From positions 1-60,465 of the forward strand of contig CAMMBV010000020.1 in assembly GCA_946494335.1 (NCBI GenBank): 60,465 nt of DNA, read 5' to 3'. A program made the position numbers and the translations under genes. The notes beneath the pieces are model-generated. The model ran no database searches, was not told the DNA's origin, and saw only the letters and a program-made list of their open reading frames with translations. This document shows, piece by piece, positions 16,707 through 26,342 of the stretch (the stretch's first letter is position 1; the number at the start of each line of letters is the position of its first letter). Source of the stretch: an uncultured Ruminococcus sp. (GTDB lineage Bacteria > Bacillota > Clostridia > Lachnospirales > Lachnospiraceae).

Positions 16707-18206
16707 CTATTCTATATACGTAAAGGGGATACGAACGGAAAATGTAGTTCCCTCATTTTCTTTGCTGTAAACCTTAATCGCCCCGTGATGAGTCAGAATG
16801 GCGCTTCTTGTGATGGACAGGCCAAGACCCGTTCCGCCGATTTCCCTGGAATGAGACTTGTCAACCCGGTAAAACCGCTCAAACACATGATCCAGGCTGT
16901 CTTCCGGGATTCCGATTCCCGAGTCCGCCACTGTCACATAAAAATATTTATGATCTGCATTCAGCGAGACTCTCACCCAGCCTCCCTCCACATTATATTT
17001 AATGGCATTCTCCACCAGGTTAGAAAAAGCCAGCGTCACCTTCACTTCATCAATTTCCGCATTTACCGGCCGGAAACTGTCCAGAATCAGCTCAATCTGC
17101 CGTCTGGCAGCTATGGGCTTCAGTCTCTTCAGGATCAGTTCCAGCAGATCATTGATATTGACCATTTCAATATTCAGATCGGCTGCCTTCTTATCCAGTT
17201 TTACCAGAGACAGAAGATCGGTAATAATTTTATTTTCCCTGTCTATCTCCTGGGTAATATCCTGCATAAATTCCTGATACATCTCCAGCGGCGCATTTTC
17301 CTGCATATTCAGGGAATCTGCCAGCACCTTCATGGATGCCAGCGGCGTTTTCAGCTCATGGGACACGTTGGAGACAAATTCCTGGCGGGACTCATCCAGC
17401 GTTTTCACTCTGCCCAGCATCTTATTGAACGCGTCTGTGATCAGCTCTGTTTCCGTATAATCCGGCACGGAAATATTTTCATCCAGATAACCGTCCGTAA
17501 TATCTTCTATGGCCTTCGTCACCCTGGCAAAGGGTTTCATCAAAATGCTGGATAATACGTATCCAAACACCAGCACCAAAATCGTGATAATCACCAACAG
17601 CAGCATTCCCTTTTGTTCCAGAATGTCAATGCTGGCTGCAATCTCATCCGTAGAGCAGCTGACCAGCATCACTCCCAGGATATCTTTGGAACTTCCGTCT
17701 GTACTCTGTATGGGGATGACAATTTCAATATAACGGTTTCTCTCGTCATACTGGCCCGTTTCTTTACCCCGGAAACACTGAACCACTTCTTCCGAAATGA
17801 ACAATTTTCCCCGGTCCAGATCGTACGTATCAAATACGATTTCATAATCTTCATTTACAATCAGAATTCTGCCGCTGTATATGTTGGAAAAAAGGGAAAG
17901 TTCCCCCTCCACCGACGCATCCTGAGGGCTTTGAAAATAGTTTTCCGAAACCAGAAGATTGCAGAGAATATCACACTGGTTTTTCACGTTAAAGCTTCGC
18001 AGGGACACAGCCCGGTCCTCATAACTGCTGACGATTCCCTTTTCCACTGCCACACTGGGAACGATTCCGATGATAACCAGAATGATCATAATACGGAACC
18101 ACAGACTTCTGATAAATTTAAATCTTCCTTTTACACTACGCCTGGAAATAGTAACCCACTCCCCACTTCGTATGTACATATTTCGGATCGCTGGGATTGC
18201 TTTCAA
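16707..18206 (-). CDS. Sensor histidine kinase (WalK/PhoR-like)
   Basis: Order of parts: a membrane helix (IMIILVIIGIVPSVAV), an extracytoplasmic sensor of about 140 residues, a second helix (LLLVIITILVLVFGYVLSSIL), HAMP, then the HisKA H-box (NVSHELKTPLASMK) and the ATPase boxes NLVENAIKYN, DSGIGIPED, FERFYRVD and GGTGLGLSI. It phosphorylates the upstream-encoded regulator. The start is unsettled. The open frame reaches a TTG at 18206 inside the regulator gene with only a weak ribosome site, and no good ATG/GTG follows until the first membrane helix. Translation may be coupled to the regulator stop at 18136. Confidence 0.85.
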   Translation of the reverse strand: MKAIPAIRNMYIRSGEWVTISRRSVKGRFKFIRSLWFRIMIILVIIGIVPSVAVEKGIVSSYEDRAVSLRSFNVKNQCDILCNLLVSENYFQSPQDASVEGELSLFSNIYSGRILIVNEDYEIVFDTYDLDRGKLFISEEVVQCFRGKETGQYDERNRYIEIVIPIQSTDGSSKDILGVMLVSCSTDEIAASIDILEQKGMLLLVIITILVLVFGYVLSSILMKPFARVTKAIEDITDGYLDENISVPDYTETELITDAFNKMLGRVKTLDESRQEFVSNVSHELKTPLASMKVLADSLNMQENAPLEMYQEFMQDITQEIDRENKIITDLLSLVKLDKKAADLNIEMVNINDLLELILKRLKPIAARRQIELILDSFRPVNAEIDEVKVTLAFSNLVENAIKYNVEGGWVRVSLNADHKYFYVTVADSGIGIPEDSLDHVFERFYRVDKSHSREIGGTGLGLSITRSAILTHHGAIKVYSKENEGTTFSVRIPFTYIE

Positions 18207-18822
18207 TCTTTTCTCTCAGCCTTCTGATATGTACATCCACTGTCCTGACATCGCCCAGGTACTCATATCCCCAGATGATCTTGAGAAGATTTTCCCGGCT
18301 GTACACTTTATTGGGATTATGAACCAGAAGCTCCAGAAGATCGAACTCCTTGGCAGTAAGATTCACTTCATTTCCGTGAATGTATACCCGTCTGCTTTCA
18401 CAGTCTATCCTCATATCCTGAACTTCAATTACCTTTGCACTGTCTTCCTTCTCCGTTTTGGAGGTTCTGCGCATGATGGCCTTTATCCTGGCTTTTACTT
18501 CCAGAATATTGAAGGGCTTTGTGATATAATCGTCAGCTCCGTATTCCAGCCCCAGAATCTTATCCATATCTTCTCCCTTGGCCGTCAGCATGATAATCGG
18601 CACCTGGGAAAATTCCCGGATCTGCTGACATACTTCCAGTCCGCTTACCTTCGGCAGCATCAGATCCAGAAGAATCATATCATATTTATTTTCCCTGACC
18701 ATTTCCAGAGCTTCTTCTCCGTCGTATGCGCACTCCACTTCCATTCCTTCCTGCTCCAGAGAAAAGCGGATGCCTTTTACGATCAGTTTTTCATCGTCCA
18801 CAACCAGTACTCTCTTACTCAT
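18136..18822 (-). CDS. OmpR/PhoB-family response regulator
   Basis: The 228-aa protein has a receiver domain (VVDDEK at 7-12, phospho-acceptor D53 in LLDLMLP, conserved TAKGED and K in ITKPF) and a C-terminal winged-helix DNA-binding domain (VNLTAKEFDLLELLVHNPNK...GYEYLGDVRTVDVHIRRLREK). It resembles WalR/PhoP regulators. GAGGAG precedes the ATG. It stands between comEA and the kinase in the same operon, so it may regulate the com genes or envelope genes; no target site is evident. Confidence 0.85.
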   Translation of the reverse strand: MSKRVLVVDDEKLIVKGIRFSLEQEGMEVECAYDGEEALEMVRENKYDMILLDLMLPKVSGLEVCQQIREFSQVPIIMLTAKGEDMDKILGLEYGADDYITKPFNILEVKARIKAIMRRTSKTEKEDSAKVIEVQDMRIDCESRRVYIHGNEVNLTAKEFDLLELLVHNPNKVYSRENLLKIIWGYEYLGDVRTVDVHIRRLREKIESNPSDPKYVHTKWGVGYYFQA

Positions 18823-18832
18823 TTTTCGCTCC

Positions 18833-19447
18833 TCAATTTACAGTAATACTGTCTTTTATCTTCTCAAAAGTTTTTTCACCGATTCCATCTGCTTCGCAGA
18901 TATCTTCGATTTTCCCAAAACCGCCCCTCTCCTCCCGGCAGGCAAGTATGGCTTTCGCCTTTGTCTCACCGATTCCGTTCAAAGAAGTGAGTTCTTCAAG
19001 ATCGGCCGTATTGATATTGACCTTTCCTCCCGAAACTTCTCCTTCCTGGGCCGGCACAGCCCCTTCCTGTACCTCCCCGGCGGCAAACACTCTGATCTGC
19101 TCCCCATCGGACAGCAGTCTGGCCTGATTCAGGCTTTCTTCCATGGCGTCTTCTGTCAGACCGCCTGCCGCTTCCACCGCCTGAGCCGCTCTGCTGCCCG
19201 CCTTCAGCTCATATACTCCCGGATGAACCACTGCCCCGCAGACATGGACGACAATGGTCCCCTCTTCCGGTTCTGCTTCTTTTTCCTGCTCCGGCTCTGT
19301 TTCGTTCTCTTCCTCTGAAGTTCCTTCCCGGACTGCTGCTTCCTCCCCGGCATCCTCCAGCTGATAGACAACCTTTTCTTTACAGCCCCACAGGCCTGCC
19401 GCCATAACAAGCAGCAGTATGATTCCTGTTAATTTATTTACTCTCAT
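18833..19447 (-). CDS. comEA: ComEA-family DNA-binding protein
   Basis: ComEA binds incoming double-stranded DNA outside the membrane and passes it to ComEC. The 204-aa protein has an N-terminal membrane/lipobox-like segment (LLLVMAAGLWGC), an acidic linker (residues about 35-65), an SLBB domain (VVHVCGAVVHPGVYELKAG) and a helix-hairpin-helix DNA-binding domain (VNINTADLEELTSLNGIGET...GIGEKTFEKIK). It is the first gene of the operon that ends in the broken comEC. An inverted repeat CTTTACG/CGTAAAG (19458-19479) just before the start overlaps part of the ribosome site. Confidence 0.85.
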   Translation of the reverse strand: MRVNKLTGIILLLVMAAGLWGCKEKVVYQLEDAGEEAAVREGTSEEENETEPEQEKEAEPEEGTIVVHVCGAVVHPGVYELKAGSRAAQAVEAAGGLTEDAMEESLNQARLLSDGEQIRVFAAGEVQEGAVPAQEGEVSGGKVNINTADLEELTSLNGIGETKAKAILACREERGGFGKIEDICEADGIGEKTFEKIKDSITVN

Positions 19448-19553
19448 CTGCCGTCACTCCTTTACGCAAATTGCCGTAAAGTCCCGCAGATTTTACACAG
19501 CCAACGCCATCGGCGTTACCCTCATTGTAACGAATTCCCCCGCTGAATACAAG

Positions 19554-19988
19554 CTATTTTTCCCATTTAAAAATGATAATTCCCGCGATGGCAACCGCCA
19601 TGCCTGCCAGCTTGCGCCATTCAAAGCTCTGCTTTTCCACGCCAAAAATACCCAGCAGCTCGATGACATATGCCACCGCCAGCTGGGCAATCACAATCAG
19701 CATCACCGACTGGGCCGGCCCCAGCGCTCCCATGCTTTTTATCACCGTCACAGTGATAAAAGCGCCGATCACCCCTCCCAGCAGCGCATACTTATGATCA
19801 ACTGCAAACAGTGCGCCGATCTGCGGTCTTCCGGTAGCCAGCCATGCAGCCACACATACCAGAAAGGCCGTCAGCTGCACCCAGCCGGTGGATACCCACA
19901 AGCCTGCCTGCTTCGTCACATCCGTGTTAAATACTCCCTGAATGCTCATCAGCGCGCCGGAAAGCAGCGCTGTAAAAATCCCCAGCAT
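19554..19988 (-). CDS. DMT-family (DUF606/YdcZ-like) membrane transporter
   Basis: This 144-aa protein has about five membrane helices covering nearly its whole length: LGIFTALLSGALMSIQGVFN, LTAFLVCVAAWLATG, YALLGGVIGAFITVTVI, QSVMLIVIAQLAVAYVIELL and LAGMAVAIAGIIIF. The half-size length and the NTDVTKQAGLW signature fit the DUF606 subgroup of the drug/metabolite transporter superfamily, which probably works as a dimer. Substrate unknown. AAAGGAAACGGGGG precedes the ATG. It is transcribed leftward, apparently on its own. Confidence 0.75.
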   Translation of the reverse strand: MLGIFTALLSGALMSIQGVFNTDVTKQAGLWVSTGWVQLTAFLVCVAAWLATGRPQIGALFAVDHKYALLGGVIGAFITVTVIKSMGALGPAQSVMLIVIAQLAVAYVIELLGIFGVEKQSFEWRKLAGMAVAIAGIIIFKWEK

Positions 19989-20038
19989 AAAAAACCCCCG
20001 TTTCCTTTTTCTTTTAGGGTATCCAGGGAGCGGTTTCT

Positions 20039-21058
20039 TTATGCCATGGGACGGGTCCTTTTTTTCAGGGAAAGCCGGGGATTCAGCATTTTATTCAGAA
20101 GATCCGTGAAAAACTTCTGATACAAAAGAACAGTCAGCAGCACACTGATGCCAAGCAGCAATGTGGATTCGGCCGCCATGCCGAGATAGGGCAGCTGTTT
20201 CCAGCCCCCTTTTATGCAGACGCATACCAGTCCGTGAAAGAGATAGACCGCCATTGTCCGCTCACCCAGAACAGAGAAACGGCTCTGCTTTTCAGAAACT
20301 GCAGCCAGCAAAAGGAAGGTGACCAGGGCCGAGAACAGATAGCAGCCCAGTCTCACCAAAATCCCCTGAAGCGTGCTCTGATGAAGATAAGCGTAATCGT
20401 ATCTTCCGTAAAAGATCTGAGGAGGCAGCGTACTTTTCAATGCCGTAAAGACAAGAAAAATGCCGGCTGATGCCAACCCCGCCGCCGCTGTTTTCGCTGA
20501 AATTTTTTCTCTGATTTTTCTTACCTTCTCCCTGTCAGTCATAGTGCCCAGCAAAAAGAAGGGATAAAATACCAGTATCCTGGGAAGGCTTAAAAAATTG
20601 TCATCCAACCCTGAAAATCCCGCCCAAAGACCCGCCAGCACGGAAATGCCAAAATAGAAGGGAATCTTTTTAAACCAGGGCGTAATCAGTTTCCAGACAA
20701 ACAGCGCCATCAGATACCACAGGGTAAATTTGGGATACAAAAGGTAAAGTCTGGTCTCCTTGTGAATCACAAACACGTATAAAAGATAATACAGTATCTC
20801 AAAAATCAGATAGGGAACCACAAGTTTCCGGATCAGCTGTTCCAAAGAAGCTTTCTTTTTGGAAAAATAGCCGGAAATGAAAATAAAAGCCGGCATGTGG
20901 AAACTGAAAATAAGCCATTTCAGGCAGTATAAAAAGGTGTTTTCCTCCGATGCCGCTTCAATGATATGCCCCGTCACCACCAGCAGGATAAGGAGCGCCT
21001 TATAATTGTCAAATAAATAATCTCTTGGTTTTTGTTCTGTACAAATTGTATTCATCAT
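20039..21058 (-). CDS. Acyltransferase-3 family membrane protein
   Basis: A 339-aa integral membrane protein with about ten helices. The opening DNYKALLILLVVTGHIIEA carries the histidine of the family's helix 1 and SFHMPAFIFISGYFSKK its second signature. Members O-acylate sugars, polysaccharides or glycans at the membrane. The start (21058 or the ATG at 21055) has only a poor ribosome site, and a TATAGT lies close upstream, so the leader is very short. It diverges from the SGNH hydrolase gene by 43 bases; acyltransferase and SGNH esterase together suggest addition and removal of acyl groups on the same glycan. Confidence 0.8.
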   Translation of the reverse strand: MMNTICTEQKPRDYLFDNYKALLILLVVTGHIIEAASEENTFLYCLKWLIFSFHMPAFIFISGYFSKKKASLEQLIRKLVVPYLIFEILYYLLYVFVIHKETRLYLLYPKFTLWYLMALFVWKLITPWFKKIPFYFGISVLAGLWAGFSGLDDNFLSLPRILVFYPFFLLGTMTDREKVRKIREKISAKTAAAGLASAGIFLVFTALKSTLPPQIFYGRYDYAYLHQSTLQGILVRLGCYLFSALVTFLLLAAVSEKQSRFSVLGERTMAVYLFHGLVCVCIKGGWKQLPYLGMAAESTLLLGISVLLTVLLYQKFFTDLLNKMLNPRLSLKKRTRPMA

Positions 21059-21101
21059 CTTACAATATAATTATGACTATAAATAGAATTGAGGCCTGCC
21101 T

Positions 21102-21785
21102 ATGAAAAAAAGAATCATCACCGCCGCCTTTCTGACCATCGTTTTGGCGGCAGCCATCTCTTACTTTTGTTTTTTCCGCTCAAAGCCGGTACGCATCGCC
21201 TGTGTGGGCGACAGCATCACCTGGGGCGCTTACCTGAAAAACCGCAGCCGGGAATGCTATCCTGCCCGGCTGCAGCAGTATCTTGAAAATTCTTATCTTG
21301 TGAAAAATTTCGGTGTCAACTCAGCCACTGTCCAGTCAGACGGTGACAAACCCTACCGTGACCAGAAAGCATTCAAAGACAGCGCCGCTTTCTCTCCCGA
21401 TGTGGTCTTTCTCATGCTGGGCACCAACGATACAAAAACGCAAAACTGGAAAGATGCCGCCAGCTTCCGTGATGCCTACGCCGCATTGACGGATTACTAT
21501 CTTTCCCTTCCTTCCCATCCGAAGGTTTATATTCTGACGCCTCCGCCTGTATTCTCACTGGAAGGAGACGGACAGATCCGTTTCTCCATGCATCAGGAGA
21601 ATCTGGCACAGGAGATCATCGTCATGAAAGAAATCGCCCGGGAAAGAGATATCACCGTCATCGACATCAACAAAGCTTTGACCGGCCAGTCCCGGTATTT
21701 TTCACTGGACGGCGTCCATCCGGACAGCGAAGGCGCCAAAATCATCGCCCAAACCGTATACAAAAGCTTTAAACAGAAAGATTAA
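21102..21785 (+). CDS. Secreted SGNH/GDSL hydrolase
   Basis: The 227-aa protein starts with a membrane/signal segment (IITAAFLTIVLAAAISYFCFF), then the SGNH blocks: block I GDSIT (about 36-40, nucleophile Ser), block III GTND (about 107-110), and block V DGVHPD (about 206-211) with catalytic Asp and His. Such enzymes deacylate carbohydrates or lipids outside the cell. Its stop overlaps the convergent argD stop by four bases. Confidence 0.85.
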   Translation: MKKRIITAAFLTIVLAAAISYFCFFRSKPVRIACVGDSITWGAYLKNRSRECYPARLQQYLENSYLVKNFGVNSATVQSDGDKPYRDQKAFKDSAAFSPDVVFLMLGTNDTKTQNWKDAASFRDAYAALTDYYLSLPSHPKVYILTPPPVFSLEGDGQIRFSMHQENLAQEIIVMKEIARERDITVIDINKALTGQSRYFSLDGVHPDSEGAKIIAQTVYKSFKQKD

Positions 21786-22972
21786 GCAAGACTTTTTTCC
21801 AGTTTTTCCGCCATCTCGTCAATCTGCTCCTTCGTAATGATCAGCGGCGGAACCAGGCGCAGTACATCGCTGCCCGCCGAAATTACCAGAAGGCCGTTTT
21901 CCATGGCCCGGGCAATCACTTCTCCCACCGGACGGCCTGTAATTACAAGCCCCTGCATGAAGCCTTTTCCTCTGCGACCGGAAATACAGTCGTATTTTTC
22001 CGCAATCCCGGAAAGTTTCTGCTCAAGATAAGGCGTAAGTTCCTGCACGTGAGAGATCAGATTATACTGTTCAAACAGATCAAATACTTTAGAAACTGCA
22101 GCGCAGACAAAGGGATTTCCTCCGTAGGTCGTACCATGATCCCCCGGCTCCAGGGATGCCGCGGCCACTTTATGATTCATCACGAAAGCGCCCACCGGCA
22201 CGCCGCCGCCCAGCGCTTTGGCGCAGGTCATGATATCCGGCTGCACGCCGTACTCCTGCCATGCAAAGTACCGGCCGCATCTTCCCATACCGCACTGGAT
22301 CTCATCCAGAATCATGACGATGTCGTGTTCGTCACAGATTCTTCGCACCCCCTGAAGAAATGCCGGATCCGCCGGATAAATGCCTCCCTCGCCCTGAACC
22401 GTTTCCAAAATGACAGCGCAGGTCTTATCGGTAATTAATTTTTCCACACTTTCAAGATTATTAAACTCTGCAAATTTCACCCCGCCCATCAAAGGTTCAA
22501 AGGGCTCCCGGTAATGGGCGTTCCCCGTCACTGACAGCGCTCCCACGCTTCTGCCGTGGAAGGAATGCTCCATGGCGATAATTTCATGACCGCTGTGTCC
22601 GTCCCGCTGTGCGGCATATTTTTTAGCTGCCTTCAGCGCGCCCTCTATGGCTTCCGTTCCGCTGTTGGTAAAAAATACCTTGTCCATGCCGCTGGCGTCA
22701 ATCAGCTTTTTCCCTGCCTCCATCATGGGTTCATTGTAATACAGATTGGATACATGCATCAGCTTATCCATCTGCCCTTTCAAAGCATCCAGATATTCCG
22801 GATTGGAATGTCCCAGGGCGCAGACGGCAATGCCTGCCGCAAAGTCCAGATACTCTTTTCCGTCGGTATCATACAGATATGCGCCTTTTCCATGATCCAG
22901 CACAATCGGAAAACGGTTGTAGGTGTGCAGAATATATTCTTCTGATGTTCCCATCAGTTCATTCGTCTTCAT
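21782..22972 (-). CDS. argD: Acetylornithine aminotransferase
   Basis: ArgD converts N-acetylglutamate semialdehyde to N-acetylornithine with pyridoxal phosphate. The ATG at 22972 (MKTNELMG) has GAGGAG upstream; it overlaps the argB end by 14 bases. At 396 aa the length is normal. Class-III aminotransferase features are visible: [27 protein letters not shown], the PLP-lysine segment [14 protein letters not shown], and GTTYGGNPF. It is the last gene of argC-argJ-argB-argD. Confidence 0.93.
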   Translation of the reverse strand: MKTNELMGTSEEYILHTYNRFPIVLDHGKGAYLYDTDGKEYLDFAAGIAVCALGHSNPEYLDALKGQMDKLMHVSNLYYNEPMMEAGKKLIDASGMDKVFFTNSGTEAIEGALKAAKKYAAQRDGHSGHEIIAMEHSFHGRSVGALSVTGNAHYREPFEPLMGGVKFAEFNNLESVEKLITDKTCAVILETVQGEGGIYPADPAFLQGVRRICDEHDIVMILDEIQCGMGRCGRYFAWQEYGVQPDIMTCAKALGGGVPVGAFVMNHKVAAASLEPGDHGTTYGGNPFVCAAVSKVFDLFEQYNLISHVQELTPYLEQKLSGIAEKYDCISGRRGKGFMQGLVITGRPVGEVIARAMENGLLVISAGSDVLRLVPPLIITKEQIDEMAEKLEKSLA

Positions 22973-23855
22973 GGTAATACTTCTCCTCATCTTCCCTTAA
23001 AATTGCAGTTCCGATACCTTTGTTGGTAAAGATCTCCAACAGAAGGCTGTGGGGAATTCTGCCGTCCAGAATGTGGACCCGGTTTACGCCTTCGCCGATG
23101 GCGTCGATGCAGTTTTTAAGCTTGGGAATCATGCCGCCTCCCACATTTCCGTTGTCAATCAGCGCCTGGGCTTCCTGCACATGCAGTTCTGAGATCAGAC
23201 TTTCCGGATCCGCAGGATCCCGGTAAACCCCCTCAATATCCGTAAGAAAAGCCAGTTTCTCCGCTTTCACCGCCTCCGCGATTTTACATGCGGCGTCGTC
23301 CGCATTGATATTATATGTCCGAAATTCCTGATCCAGTCCTACCGGACACACAATGGGAAGAAAATCTTTTTCCAGCAGATCAAAGAGAACCTTGGGATTT
23401 ACATCGGTGATTTCTCCCACAAAGCCGATATCCTGTCCGTCGGGGCATTTTTTCTCCACCTGCAGAAGACCTCCGTCTTTTCCGCTGATGCCCACCGCTT
23501 TTATTCCCAGGGACTGGACGAAGGTCACCAGCTCCTTGTTGACCTTGCCAAGCACCATCTCAGCCACCTCCATGGTGGCCTCGTCTGTCACGCGCAGTCC
23601 GTTGATAAAGCGGGGCTCCATGCCGACCTTGCCTACCCAGCGGCTGATTTCCTTGCCGCCTCCGTGGACGATGATCGGTTTAAAACCTACCAGCTTCAAA
23701 AGAACCACGTCTTTAATCACATTTTCCTTCAGTGTTTCATCCACCATGGCGCTTCCGCCGTACTTTACCACTACGATTTTACGGTTGAACCGCTGTATAT
23801 AAGGAAGGGCCTCGATGAGCACCTCCGCTTTTTCCAGATACTTATGATTTACCAT
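22959..23855 (-). CDS. argB: N-acetylglutamate kinase
   Basis: ArgB phosphorylates N-acetylglutamate, the second step and usual arginine feedback point. The 298-aa protein has VVKYGGSAM (about 29-37), VHGGGKEIS (about 63-71), the AMP-kinase-like [15 protein letters not shown] and the C-terminal [17 protein letters not shown]. The N-terminal helix of about 20 residues before the kinase core is the type seen in arginine-sensitive hexameric forms. AGGAGG lies 6 bases upstream. Third gene of the operon. Confidence 0.95.
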   Translation of the reverse strand: MVNHKYLEKAEVLIEALPYIQRFNRKIVVVKYGGSAMVDETLKENVIKDVVLLKLVGFKPIIVHGGGKEISRWVGKVGMEPRFINGLRVTDEATMEVAEMVLGKVNKELVTFVQSLGIKAVGISGKDGGLLQVEKKCPDGQDIGFVGEITDVNPKVLFDLLEKDFLPIVCPVGLDQEFRTYNINADDAACKIAEAVKAEKLAFLTDIEGVYRDPADPESLISELHVQEAQALIDNGNVGGGMIPKLKNCIDAIGEGVNRVHILDGRIPHSLLLEIFTNKGIGTAILREDEEKYYHEDE

Positions 23856-23867
23856 TTTATCCTCCTG

Positions 23868-25091
23868 TTATGAGCGGTAATCCGCATTGATTTTCACATA
23901 ATCATAGGTCAGGTCACAGCCCCATGCAGTGGCTTTTTCCTCCCCCATCTTCACATCAATGACGGCAGTCACTTCTTTTTCCGAAAGTATTTTTGTGGCC
24001 TCGTCTTCACTGTAATCAACAGCCACTCCGTTTTCTATGATTTTAAGTTTCCCGGCTCCACTTTCAAAATACAGGTCAACCTTGTCGGGATCAAACTGTG
24101 CGCCGGAATATCCCATGGCGCAGAGAATTCTTCCCCAGTTTGCGTCATGGCCGAATATGGCCGCTTTTGTAAGAGAAGAAGTGATCACCGATTTGGACAG
24201 CGTCACCGCCTGTTCCTTGCTGTCCGCGTGAATCACTTTTACCTCAAACAGGGCCGTAGCGCCCTCTCCATCAGCGGCAATGGCTTTTGCCAGATATGTA
24301 TTGACCTCATTAAGCGCCTGACAGAACCGGTCATATGCTTCATTTTTTTCTGTAATCTGCGCATTTTCAGCCAAGCCGTTGGCCAGCAGCAGCACCGTAT
24401 CGTTGGTGGAAGTATCTCCATCCACGGATACCATATTGAACGTGTCGCGGATGCTTTCCGAGAGCGCCTCCTGCAAAAGCTCTTTGGAGATATTCACATC
24501 TGTGGTGATAAATCCCAGCATAGTGCACATATTGGGGTGAATCATGCCTGAACCCTTACACATCCCTCCTATGGTCACGGTTTTTCCCTCCAGATCGAAA
24601 GTGACGGCTGTCTCCTTTTTCACCGTATCCGTGGTCATAATCGCCTGAGCCGCCATTGTCCCGCTTTCCAGAGAATCCGACAGCATGGGAGCCATACTGT
24701 GAACGCCCTGGGCGATGGCCGTCATGGGCAGCTGCTGCCCGATCACACCGGTGGACGCCACCAGCACCCGTTCCTCCGGTATATTCAATGCCCCTGCGGC
24801 CACCTTCGCCGTCATGGCGCAGCAGGCCATTCCTTCTTCTCCTGTACAGGCGTTGGCGATGCCGCTGTTGCAGACTACGGCCTGGGCAAAGGGCTGCGTA
24901 TATACCTGCTCCCGGTCCCATTTCACAGGAGCCGCTTTTACCACGTTTGTGGTAAAGGTTCCCGCTGCCGCGCAGGGAACCTGGCTGTATATCATGGCCA
25001 TATCTTTTCTGTTTTCCTTTTTTATTCCTGCGGCCACGGCGGCGGCCATAAAGCCCTTTGCCGCCGTTACGCCTCCTTCAACTCTTTTCAT
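23868..25091 (-). CDS. argJ: Bifunctional ornithine acetyltransferase/N-acetylglutamate synthase
   Basis: ArgJ recycles the acetyl group from N-acetylornithine to glutamate. The ATG at 25091 (MKRVEGGVTAAKGF) has GGAGTG upstream and gives 407 aa, the normal size; the open frame extends further but without a ribosome site. The self-cleavage site is present in LVASTGVIGQQLPM: cleavage is before the Thr, yielding alpha and beta chains. GKGSGMIHPNMCTMLGF (GMI..PNMAT-like) and the end TYDYVKINADYRS are family signatures. Because ArgJ is present, no argE is needed in the cycle. Confidence 0.95.
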   Translation of the reverse strand: MKRVEGGVTAAKGFMAAAVAAGIKKENRKDMAMIYSQVPCAAAGTFTTNVVKAAPVKWDREQVYTQPFAQAVVCNSGIANACTGEEGMACCAMTAKVAAGALNIPEERVLVASTGVIGQQLPMTAIAQGVHSMAPMLSDSLESGTMAAQAIMTTDTVKKETAVTFDLEGKTVTIGGMCKGSGMIHPNMCTMLGFITTDVNISKELLQEALSESIRDTFNMVSVDGDTSTNDTVLLLANGLAENAQITEKNEAYDRFCQALNEVNTYLAKAIAADGEGATALFEVKVIHADSKEQAVTLSKSVITSSLTKAAIFGHDANWGRILCAMGYSGAQFDPDKVDLYFESGAGKLKIIENGVAVDYSEDEATKILSEKEVTAVIDVKMGEEKATAWGCDLTYDYVKINADYRS

Positions 25092-25110
25092 TTCACACCC
25101 ACTCCTTTTC

Positions 25111-26151
25111 TCACGGAAACAGGGGAACCTGGTATAAACCGGCATCCTCCGGCAGACCGAACATCAGGTTCATATTCTGCACCGCCTGGCCGGCGGCTCC
25201 CTTTACCAGGTTATCCATAGCTCCCATCATAATTACCCGGCCGGTTCTGGGATCCGCTTTTACGTTTACATCCACATAATTGCTGCCCTCGACCCATCTG
25301 GTCTGGGGACAAAGATCCGGATCCAGCACACGAACAAATTTTTCCTTATCATAATACCGGTTATATATACTGCGGATTTCCTCTTCCGAAACCTTCTCCT
25401 TCAAAGAAGCGTAAGCCGTCACCAGAATGCCCCGGTTCATGGGTACCAGATGGGGCGTGAAGTTAATGGTGACAGGATAGCCGGCCGCATAACTTAACTG
25501 CTCCTCGATCTCCGGTGTATGGCGGTGAGAAGCCACCCCGTAGGCTTTGATGTTTTCATTGACCTCACAGTACAGATTATCCACCTTTGCCCCTCTTCCG
25601 GCTCCGGAGGTTCCCGATTTGGCGTCAATAATCACCGTATTTCCATCAATCAGCCCCTCCTTTAACAAAGGGTAGACGGACAGTGTGCTGCAGGTGGGAT
25701 AGCACCCCGGATTTGCCACCAGTCTGGCGCCTTTTACTTTTTCCCGGTTGATTTCACACAGGCCGTAAACCGCCTCCGGCAGATACTGTACCGCCGGATG
25801 TTTCAGATGATACCATTCCTCATAGGTTCCCACATCCTTAATCCTGAAATCCGCGCTTAAATCTATAATTTTGCATCGGGAAAGAATCTCTTCACTTACC
25901 AGGGAAGCACAAAGTCCCTGGGGCGTTGCCGTAAAAATCACGTCCGCTTCTTTGGACAATTCTTCCATATTATCATCTTTGCAGATATCTTCCACAATCT
26001 GGAACATGTTCTGGTATACCTGATAATACTTTTTATCTATGTAGCTTCTCGAACCATACCAGACAATCTCCACATCCCTGTGACCCATTAAAAGTCTGAC
26101 AAGCTCCGATCCGGCGTAACCAGTGGAGCCGATAATCCCCGCTTTTATCAT
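25111..26151 (-). CDS. argC: N-acetyl-gamma-glutamyl-phosphate reductase
   Basis: ArgC reduces N-acetylglutamyl phosphate with NADPH. The ATG at 26151 (MIKAGIIGSTGYAGSELVRL) has AAGGAG upstream, giving 346 aa. The Rossmann glycine motif GSTGYAG and the catalytic cysteine in NPGCYPT are present, as is VASHRHTPEIEEQ. It is the first gene of the leftward arginine operon, downstream of a promoter that overlaps two ARG-box-like palindromes. Confidence 0.95.
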   Translation of the reverse strand: MIKAGIIGSTGYAGSELVRLLMGHRDVEIVWYGSRSYIDKKYYQVYQNMFQIVEDICKDDNMEELSKEADVIFTATPQGLCASLVSEEILSRCKIIDLSADFRIKDVGTYEEWYHLKHPAVQYLPEAVYGLCEINREKVKGARLVANPGCYPTCSTLSVYPLLKEGLIDGNTVIIDAKSGTSGAGRGAKVDNLYCEVNENIKAYGVASHRHTPEIEEQLSYAAGYPVTINFTPHLVPMNRGILVTAYASLKEKVSEEEIRSIYNRYYDKEKFVRVLDPDLCPQTRWVEGSNYVDVNVKADPRTGRVIMMGAMDNLVKGAAGQAVQNMNLMFGLPEDAGLYQVPLFP

Positions 26152-26279
26152 TTTTTCATGTCTCCTTAGCTTCTTTCTCATCATTCCTGGTCCTTTTGGA
26201 CACTCTTTTAATCATATACCAAGAAAAAGCTTTCGTAAAGCCTTCTTTCGCCCTTTTTCGGGGCTGTCCTTTTTGTCGT

Positions 26280-26314
26280 TGTATAATTATACATCAACAA
26301 TGAATATTATTCAA
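26280..26314 (-). promoter_or_regulatory. argC promoter overlapped by two ARG-box-like palindromes
   Basis: Leftward TTGAAT (26314-26309), 17 bases, then TATAAT (26291-26286) is a strong promoter for argC. TGTATAATTATACA (26280-26293) is a perfect 14-bp palindrome covering the -10. TGAATATTATTCA (26301-26313) covers the -35 and fits the ArgR/AhrC box pattern TGAAT-x-ATTCA. The centres are about two helical turns apart, the usual arrangement for a hexameric ArgR. Repression by arginine is expected. Confidence 0.75.
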
Positions 26315-26342
26315 GTTTTTTTGTTTTTTCCCGATTTTCCCC

